Shown piece after piece: positions 13,087-17,692 of a stretch of DNA of 17,692 nucleotides (positions are counted from its first letter, which is position 1; each line of letters begins with the position of its first letter). The stretch is from assembly GCA_030612185.1 (NCBI GenBank), contig JAUWOI010000027.1, forward strand, positions 1 to 17,692, read 5' to 3'. The notes below the pieces were generated by a model. That model saw nothing but the letters and a program-made list of their open reading frames with translations. It made no database searches and was not told the DNA's origin. The position numbers and the translations under genes were made by a program. The DNA is from Anaerolineae bacterium. GTDB taxonomy: Bacteria > Chloroflexota > Anaerolineae > B4-G1.

Positions 13087-14733
13087 TTATTCCTTCACCT
13101 TCTTCAGAATCACCACCACATCCTCGCCCACGATGGCTTGACCGTCCAACCGATTCGCGGTGAGGTGCAACACCAGGCATCCCTGATCCGTGACTGGACC
13201 GATGGCAGCAACCACCTCCTGGGTGTCAAACTTCAGTGTGAGGTCGAGGTAGCCGTCAGGTCCCTCATCGGTGCAGTCCAGGAAGCAATCCTCCTTATCC
13301 GTGAAGGGGTAGAAGGGTGTTGCCACGTCCTCCAGGTCCCACCTCAGAGGTGATACCCCTTCCAGGAGCACCGAACCAGGGTCAACCTGGGTTACATCAA
13401 TCTCGTCCGTACCCAGGATAGCAACGGGCAGGACGCCCTTGCTCTTGATGTTCAGGGGGTTGGGACAGGAGGTCGGTTTGATATCGACCGGAACTACCCG
13501 CGGCGGGGCCACTCTCTCCAAGGTGAGTAGTGCCCACTCGGTGGCAGTTATCTGGTCGCCCCAGTAGTCCCGATGCCAGTACCCATCGTCAACCTGGGTC
13601 TCCAGTATGCGCGTGGCGAAAGCATCATACCAATCCACATCGGTGCCACCGACGTTGATGCTATCAATCCCCGCATACGTCAGGCCTTTCATGAGACAGT
13701 ACATGGCTTGATAGTGGGGCCCCTGCCAACCCCACCACCGTTCCTCAAGTCCCTGCCACCAGTCCGGCGGATCTTCCTGGTGGACTGGTTCTCCGTGCCA
13801 ATCTGGATTGCCATACCAACCCGGATAGCTATGCATATCCCACCATGACCAGTCAGGGTCATTCCATGCGCGGCCGAGATAGTCCAGAGCGCGCTGCATC
13901 CTCGGAACGTCTGGCGTATCCCCCACGAATGCCATCTCAAAGATCAAGTTGCCGGCCCTGAGCAAGTTACTGGTGTCATCCCATCTACCATACCCAGAAC
14001 CACCATTGTGGGGAGTGTCGCCGTCGACCTGAACATCGTCGATCCAGTCGTTCAGTCCACTCTTTACAGAGTCAGAGATGGTGCAATGGAAGCCGTAGAT
14101 AGGCGCCTCCGCATAGGCTAAGCCAAGCACAACATACCCGGTGGCCGAGTTGTCGCTCGAAAGGTCCCCGCATTGATACCGCCATCCCCCGTCCTGGATC
14201 TGAGAACATGCAAAGTAATCCACGTTGGCTTGCAGTACCTGGCGATAGGTCCAGCCGTCCACAATACTGCCAGGAACGTTCACTACCCGGTCTGGAGCCT
14301 TGCTGGCAGCGATAGCCATCATGGCGATGCCCGTGTGATAGACCTCATCATGCTCACCGAGCGCAAAGACCACGCCATCGCCGCAGCAGGTGGTGGGATA
14401 CGCTGCCTGGCTGAAGATGTAGTCGAGGCCGTCTATCACGCTGTGGCTGTACTCGTACTCTGGGTCGAAAGGGTTGTAGGCCAGCTCGAAGGCCAGGTCC
14501 TCTAACTTGACCACGGCAAAGGCGGTGTGGGCGACACGCACCCCCCACCCCCAGGAACCATCCTCATTCTGCTGCTCCACCAGCCAGGCAACTCCGTTGG
14601 CTATTGCCTCCTCGATCTCTTCCTTTGCCGCTCCATTTGGCTGCGCTCCCACCGTGCCCACCAGTGGCACGACCAGCAGTGCCAGTATCAAGGCCACCAG
14701 TGCTACACGGTTTGTCAATACTTCTCTTTTCAT
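13087..14733 (-). CDS. Secreted alpha/alpha-toroid (prenyltransferase/squalene-cyclase-like repeat) protein 2
   Basis: 548 aa, paralogue of 7917-9548 with the same plan. A signal peptide (MKREVLTNRVALVALILALL, cleavage perhaps after VGA) is followed by toroid motifs (WLVEQQNEDGSWGWG, YFACSQIQDGGWRYQCG, DWIDDVQVDGDTPHNGGSGY, ILETQVDDGYW) and a C-terminal domain from about residue 415 (VDIKPTSCPNPLNIKSKGVLPVAILGTDEIDV). The DVATPF...DGYLDLTLKFDTQE stretch is close to its paralogue, while the toroid part has diverged much more. ATG at 14733 has RBS AAGGAGG (14740-14746). It is probably the first gene read from the promoter at 15282-15310. Export likely; substrate or ligand unknown. Confidence 0.8.
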   Translation of the reverse strand: MKREVLTNRVALVALILALLVVPLVGTVGAQPNGAAKEEIEEAIANGVAWLVEQQNEDGSWGWGVRVAHTAFAVVKLEDLAFELAYNPFDPEYEYSHSVIDGLDYIFSQAAYPTTCCGDGVVFALGEHDEVYHTGIAMMAIAASKAPDRVVNVPGSIVDGWTYRQVLQANVDYFACSQIQDGGWRYQCGDLSSDNSATGYVVLGLAYAEAPIYGFHCTISDSVKSGLNDWIDDVQVDGDTPHNGGSGYGRWDDTSNLLRAGNLIFEMAFVGDTPDVPRMQRALDYLGRAWNDPDWSWWDMHSYPGWYGNPDWHGEPVHQEDPPDWWQGLEERWWGWQGPHYQAMYCLMKGLTYAGIDSINVGGTDVDWYDAFATRILETQVDDGYWHRDYWGDQITATEWALLTLERVAPPRVVPVDIKPTSCPNPLNIKSKGVLPVAILGTDEIDVTQVDPGSVLLEGVSPLRWDLEDVATPFYPFTDKEDCFLDCTDEGPDGYLDLTLKFDTQEVVAAIGPVTDQGCLVLHLTANRLDGQAIVGEDVVVILKKVKE

Positions 14734-14793
14734 CGCGTTCCTCCTTACTGTTCTTGGCTGTTCTTTGTTCCTACTCTTGGCTCTTGGACATGG

Positions 14794-14815
14794 TGGACGC
14801 CAGGTCTGGCGTCCA
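14794..14815 (-). promoter_or_regulatory. 5'-UTR hairpin near toroid gene 2
   Basis: TGGACGCCA (14794-14802) with TGGCGTCCA (14807-14815): a perfect 9-bp stem with a 4-nt loop, between the leader element and the RBS. Copy 1 keeps a 6-bp version, GACGCC/GGCGTC, at about 9609-9626. Confidence 0.5.
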
Positions 14816-14838
14816 GAATAGACAAATGCGCGCTAGCC

Positions 14839-14926
14839 TCACCTCCTCTCCCCTTCGGCCAGGGGGCGCTGTCTTCCTCGTGCGATGTATTGAATAAGGA
14901 GTGTTTCGCTACTCAACGCCCCGGCC
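14839..14926 (-). promoter_or_regulatory. Structured RNA leader element, copy 2
   Basis: Base stem between GGCC.GGGG.CG (14857-14868) and CGCCCCGGCC (14917-14926), with small bulges. The inner stem in minus sense is TTGAGTA with TATTCAA, 7 bp including one G-U; on the plus strand the same position is an A-C mismatch, which supports minus-strand RNA. It is followed by AGAGGAGGTGA (14839-14849), about 106 nt from ATG 14733. Confidence 0.5.
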
Positions 14927-14963
14927 CACCCGTTTCGGAGCGGGCATCACCGAAAACAAACAA

Positions 14964-14992
14964 GGCCCACGGAGGGAAAACCCCCGTGAGCC
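14964..14992 (-). terminator. Terminator-like hairpin upstream of toroid gene 2
   Basis: In minus sense, GGCTCACGG pairs with CCGTGGGCC (9 bp with one U-G), followed by TTGTTTGTTTTC. The equivalent copy at 9832-9860 has a U-A pair where this has U-G. Possible attenuator in the leader of toroid gene 2. Confidence 0.55.
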
Positions 14993-15054
14993 CGGACTGG
15001 CTGCGATGCTAGGCTCAATCGTGTAAATTCGGTGTCAGAGCCTTCAGCGAAGAG

Positions 15055-15083
15055 ATGACAATGTCTACAAACTGCGGCATAAT
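15055..15083 (+). promoter_or_regulatory. Promoter-like pair on + strand in conserved block, copy 2
   Basis: ATGACA, 17 nt and CATAAT, aligned with the pair at 9921-9949. No plus-strand gene follows closely. Confidence 0.25.
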
Positions 15084-15197
15084 TCGGCTGCACGGGTGCT
15101 CCGCCACCCGGTGCCTCCAGTCCCCGTGGTACCGGCCACGTGGGGCTGGTTACGTCAAGACTTAACTTCCGATGTGATCCACCTCCTGACAAACAAC

Positions 15198-15232
15198 AAA
15201 CCGCTACCCCTTACTCTCAGGGACAGCGGTTT
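15198..15232 (-). terminator. Promoter-proximal terminator or attenuator hairpin
   Basis: AAACCGCT (15198-15205) pairs with AGCGGTTT (15225-15232), 8 bp, with an inner CCCT/AGGG stem. On the minus strand it is followed by GTTGTTTGTC. It lies about 45-75 nt after the probable transcription start of the minus-strand promoter. Confidence 0.5.
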
Positions 15233-15281
15233 CTCCAACCTTTCCAGCCACCTCCGCAAAAACGTATGCTGAGACAACACT

Positions 15282-15310
15282 AATATAGCACAAAACCTGA
15301 AACTTGTCAA
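15282..15310 (-). promoter_or_regulatory. Strong sigma70-type promoter for the minus-strand gene cluster
   Basis: In minus sense: TTGACA (15310-15305), a 17-nt spacer, then TATATT (15287-15282). It has a perfect -35 and a 5/6 -10. The next coding start downstream is ATG 14733, implying a leader of about 540 nt. Confidence 0.65.
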
Positions 15311-15664
15311 GTAACGGTGCTGGGGGGGGAGTGACGACTGATCGTCGGAAAGTGGTGGAGAAGCATAAGCGTGGTACAATGCTCCCCGACTAATTTGACA
15401 ATGTCAGATTTGCAGCGCAGGCTTGTCCCATAACCCCAGCACATCAGTCACAAGGGTGGTACTGAACGCGCGCTGCCGATTGAAGACGCGGCTGAGAGCC
15501 ACCTGCGTGGCCCATCGCGCCGGAGAACCACCTGCGCAGTCGCAGCCCAACCGTCCACGCAGGAAGGTGACCGACGCGAAACGCTCCCTGGCGGCAGAAC
15601 AGTCCGCCAGGTGTGTCGTAACTGCGAAGCGCTAGCGCTGGTGCCTCAATCAAATTCGAGACCT

Positions 15665-16051
15665 TCATATCTGAGGGACACGCTGTTTCCGGAGGCGCGA
15701 TTTGCGCGAGCGTGTCCGGTTGACCAAGTGCTCGATTACCAGAGCAGCGGCCTCTTGGCTCGACATCTGATGCAAAGGCATCGCTGCTCCGAGCAACTCA
15801 CGCACATTAGCAACTGATAGCATAGGAAGTACATCGATCTCATAGTGCTCGAAAAGTGCAGGATCGCGCTCGTAGCGTGTCATCCAATCGAGTCGAGTTT
15901 CCGCTATGAACCAACTGGCCAGAATGGTAAGAGCAAGTTGATGTTCCCAAGCATTGTACTTGATGGCCTGGAACTCATCCCAACCAAGTTCGCCCTTGCA
16001 GTCCTGGTTATCGCGCTCGATGAAGTACCGATGCGACTTGCGCCAGGCCAT
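15665..16051 (-). pseudogene. Truncated IS701-like DDE transposase, C-terminal part
   Basis: Encodes ...WRKSHRYFIERDNQDCKGELGWDEFQAIKYNAWEHQLALT..., then PMLSVANVRELLGAAMPL and a basic end. YFIER..QD.KGELG with the following aromatic WEHQLAL segment is the catalytic-Glu region of IS701/IS4-type DDE transposases; family choice is by recall. Only about 128 residues remain of an expected 400 or more. The N-terminal two-thirds, with both catalytic Asp residues, is replaced at about 16045 by a brxC fragment on the other strand. I see no clear terminal inverted repeats, so the insertion is decayed. Confidence 0.65.
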
Positions 16052-16385
16052 CGCCGACGCACCGGGCGACCCGACCGAGGGCGTGGGCGTCTGGATATCG
16101 GGCTTCTTCGGTTCCGGCAAGTCGTCCTTTGCCAAGAACCTGGGCTACGTCATCTCCAACCGTCAGGTGCTGGACCACCCGGCAGCGCGACTCTTTGTCT
16201 GGCAATTGCAGGAGCAATCGCCGGGAGACCCGTTGGTCCAGCGCATCGCCGACACGGTGAACTTTATCAACACCCGCTTCGACGCTCACGTCATCATGTT
16301 CGACGTGCAGGTGGACCAGGCCGTCCGTCGCGCCACCGAGCCCATCGCCGAGATCATGTACACGGTGCTCCTGCGCGAACTGGAC
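16047..16385 (+). pseudogene. brxC: Fragment of BREX ATPase BrxC/PglY
   Basis: About 113 in-frame residues: APGDPTEGVGVWISGFFGSGKSSFAKNLGYV..., then VIMFDVQVDQAVRRATEPIAEIMYTVLLRELD. The GVWISGFFGSGKS Walker A and EIMYTVLLREL segment are characteristic of the very large BREX P-loop protein (about 1,100-1,200 aa). Upstream it abuts the transposase fragment; after LRELD (16385) similarity stops and the frame ends at a TAG in 16440-16442. It is a clear gene fragment. It has the same strand as the brxB remnant at 1574-1779, which in an intact BREX operon would immediately precede it. Confidence 0.7.
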
Positions 16386-16586
16386 TGCTGGCCGCCTTCG
16401 CCCCCTTTGCCGGGGTGGGCTGGCGTACAACGATGGGGTTAGGCCAGACCCGACCTGGGGAATAGACACACGCAGGACTCGCACCGGTCTGGGGCCGCCT
16501 GATGGAGCTCACAAGCAGACCGCTCAGGGTCGGCTCAACACCCCGCTCAGAAAGCCCACACCAGCGTCATCACACCGCATACCGCG

Positions 16587-16796
16587 GTGATACGTCGCAT
16601 TGAGGACAGGCCTGGCTATGACGATCTCAACGCAGCCTATCAGGCAGCCGGTTTCACCAACTATGGAGATGAAGCAAGAGTTGTGTTGTTGCAAGGGGCA
16701 ATTGCAACCCACGGAAACCGCGTAACAAGCGCATCTGCGATCCGTTCGCTGCGAAACCACGCGCTGCGACTTGTTCGCCCGAAGCGTGGAGGGTGA
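16587..16796 (+). CDS. Small unrecognised ORF
   Basis: 69 aa from GTG 16587 (VIRRIEDRPGYDDLNAAYQAAGF... ending VRPKRGG). The frame is open upstream to a stop at 16500-16502. No RBS is obvious before the GTG and I recognise no family. It ends about 35 bp before an intrinsic terminator. The varied, non-repetitive composition makes a gene or remnant possible, but it could be chance. Confidence 0.3.
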   Translation: MIRRIEDRPGYDDLNAAYQAAGFTNYGDEARVVLLQGAIATHGNRVTSASAIRSLRNHALRLVRPKRGG

Positions 16797-16832
16797 GCGG
16801 GAAGGTTAGCGAGCTAGTTATGGTCAGCCAGC

Positions 16833-16874
16833 AGCCGCCCCGACTAGCGACGGTTGGGGCGGCTTTGTGTTGTC
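16833..16874 (+). terminator. Intrinsic terminator
   Basis: Perfect 9-bp stem AGCCGCCCC (16833-16841) with GGGGCGGCT (16856-16864), 14-nt loop, followed by TTGTGTTGT. It separates the remnant region from the beta-helix gene. Confidence 0.65.
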
Positions 16875-16889
16875 TGCCTCCACAAAGTT

Positions 16890-16917
16890 TTGACTTTGGA
16901 GCAAATCTGAATACACT
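16890..16917 (+). promoter_or_regulatory. Probable promoter of beta-helix gene
   Basis: TTGACT (16890-16895), a 16-nt spacer and TACACT (16912-16917). It is placed just after the terminator and 21 bp before ATG 16939. Confidence 0.5.
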
Positions 16918-16938
16918 GAACATTATATGAAGGGTAGA

Positions 16939-17692
16939 ATGAAGCACAAAGCGACCTTGGTATCCCTTGCCACTATAGGTGGGCTGACTGCTGTGTTGGC
17001 TCTCCTCTTTGGTCTGACCGGGCTGGCTACGCCTATCCGCGCCGCCACTAGCATACGATACGTTGCCCCCGGTGCGTACTGCGGTGGACAATCTCTCTGC
17101 TACGGAAGCGTGCAAGCTGCTGTAGATGATGCAGATGAAGACGATGTCATCAAGGTCGCGGCTGGCAACTATACCGACATCCACGTCCGTGGGGGCATCA
17201 CCCAGGTGGCCTATATCAACAAAACGGTCACTATCCGGGGAGGCTACACCCTCACCAATTGGATAACACCGGACCTTGACGCCAACGTCACCACGTTGGA
17301 TGCCCAGAACCTGGGGCGCGTGATGGTTATCAGTGGTACCATCACACCGACGATCAAAGGGCTGCACATCACCAGGGGCAACGCTACGGGACTGGGTGGG
17401 GGGAGTGTGAGCTTCCCGTCATACGATGTTGGCGGCGGTGTGCACATCGCTTGGGCTGCGGCGACCATCTCTAACTGCGTGATCAGCGGCAACACTGCCA
17501 ACTCAGTTGGGCCTGGGCTGGGTGGGGGGGTATTCCTCTATGCCAGCCGTGCTGTGCTGGGCGGCAACACGGTGCAGGGCAACATCGCCAGCACGGCCGA
17601 GTATGGCGAAGGGGGCGGGCTGTTCCTGCATGCCAGCCCCGCTACGTTGAGCGGCAATACGGTGCAGGGCAACATCGCTAGCACGGCTGGCC
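16939..17692 (+). CDS. Secreted right-handed parallel beta-helix protein (partial, 5' end)
   Basis: Open to the window end (251 codons visible). Signal peptide: MKHK, then a hydrophobic stretch, then TPIRAA. Mature start is SIRYVAPGAYCGG...CYGSVQAAVDDADEDDVIKVAAGNYTDIHV, the usual opening of secreted beta-helix (pectate-lyase-fold) proteins. Next come IRGGYTLTNW, TPTIKGLHITRGNATG and repeating coils (ATISNCVISGNTAN, GGNTVQGNIAST, SGNTVQGNIAST). A 90-bp (30-aa) tandem repeat unit shows at 17561 and 17651. ATG 16939 is preferred to 16927 because GAAGGG stands just before it. Probably a surface or extracellular polysaccharide-binding or -degrading protein; no catalytic residues in the visible part. 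Confidence 0.85.
   Translation, partial: MKHKATLVSLATIGGLTAVLALLFGLTGLATPIRAATSIRYVAPGAYCGGQSLCYGSVQAAVDDADEDDVIKVAAGNYTDIHVRGGITQVAYINKTVTIRGGYTLTNWITPDLDANVTTLDAQNLGRVMVISGTITPTIKGLHITRGNATGLGGGSVSFPSYDVGGGVHIAWAAATISNCVISGNTANSVGPGLGGGVFLYASRAVLGGNTVQGNIASTAEYGEGGGLFLHASPATLSGNTVQGNIASTAG

Larger units (their letters stand above)
14746..15165. repeat. Conserved intergenic block, copy 2 (upstream of toroid gene 2)
   Basis: Partner of 9560-10040. Conservation includes AAGAGCCA.GAGTAGGAACA near the start codon, the leader, the GCGGGCATCACCGAAA segment, the terminator hairpin and the ATGACAATGTCTAC segment. Confidence 0.8.
14734..15664. other. Long regulatory intergenic region upstream of toroid gene 2
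   Basis: About 930 bp without a convincing gene. In minus-strand order it holds a low-information stretch beside the transposase fragment (with hairpin CCTGGCGG/CCGCCAGG at 15587-15611), a strong minus-strand promoter, two terminator-like hairpins, the leader element and a GACGCC/GGCGTC hairpin. The ORFs it contains have no recognisable content. Confidence 0.6.

Noticed and set aside
15444..15668. 74-aa minus-strand ORF downstream of the transposase fragment
   Set aside because: No RBS, no recognisable motif, and competing open frames of similar length on both strands.
15665..16135. Complete insertion sequence
   Set aside because: Only the transposase C-terminus is present and I could not find terminal inverted repeats or target duplications.
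17521..17692. CRISPR-like or other non-coding tandem repeat
   Set aside because: The 90-bp periodicity is in frame and encodes beta-helix coils of the secreted protein.

Overview
The window looks like a piece of a high-GC, free-living bacterial chromosome, most likely Chloroflexota (Anaerolineae-like). This is an inference from gene content: large secreted proteins with alpha/alpha-toroid repeats plus a DVKP..SCPNP C-terminal domain, a DUF2341/PKD protein, a right-handed beta-helix protein beginning with the YVAPG..CGG motif, and AlbA_2/RecG-like proteins. I see no rRNA, tRNA or CRISPR. The first ~105 bases are almost pure C/G and look like an assembly artefact.

Region 1 (1-7601, + strand) is a mosaic accessory island. 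It starts with gcvT (glycine cleavage T protein) and ends with a ~95% identical second copy of only the 3' third of gcvT, about 6.2 kb downstream. Between them lie, in order: a frameshifted C-terminal remnant that I read as BREX brxB (DUF1788); a decayed AlbA_2/winged-helix gene; an AAA ATPase plus TOPRIM-like (DUF4276-type) two-gene operon, which is a candidate anti-phage module; a 252-bp repeat carrying the 3' end of an AlbA_2 gene; a Nudix hydrolase; and an intact 550-aa AlbA_2/HATPase/winged-helix gene ending in the second copy of the 252-bp repeat. The cargo genes (AAA-TOPRIM, Nudix) therefore sit between partial copies of AlbA_2 genes. This suggests cassette exchange by recombination in repeated AlbA_2 sequence.

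Region 2 (7602-15400, - strand) holds three genes for secreted proteins: two paralogous alpha/alpha-toroid proteins (7917-9548 and 13087-14733) flanking an 880-aa DUF2341/ConA-like/PKD protein (10083-12725). Each is preceded by a related leader of ~90 nt. The leader has a pairable base stem, an inner stem with compensatory changes, and an AGGAGGTGA element about 110-125 nt before the start codon. The two toroid genes also share a ~400-bp intergenic block including a terminator-like hairpin. The block looks better conserved than the proteins. A strong minus-strand sigma70-type promoter (TTGACA, 17 nt, TATATT) lies at 15282-15310.

Region 3 (15400-17692) contains a truncated IS701-like transposase (-) abutting a + strand fragment of BREX brxC/pglY with its Walker A motif, a small unrecognised ORF, a good intrinsic terminator, and the 5' part of a secreted beta-helix protein running off the end. 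The brxB and brxC remnants are in the order and orientation of a BREX operon but 14 kb apart, so the island may have disrupted a BREX locus.
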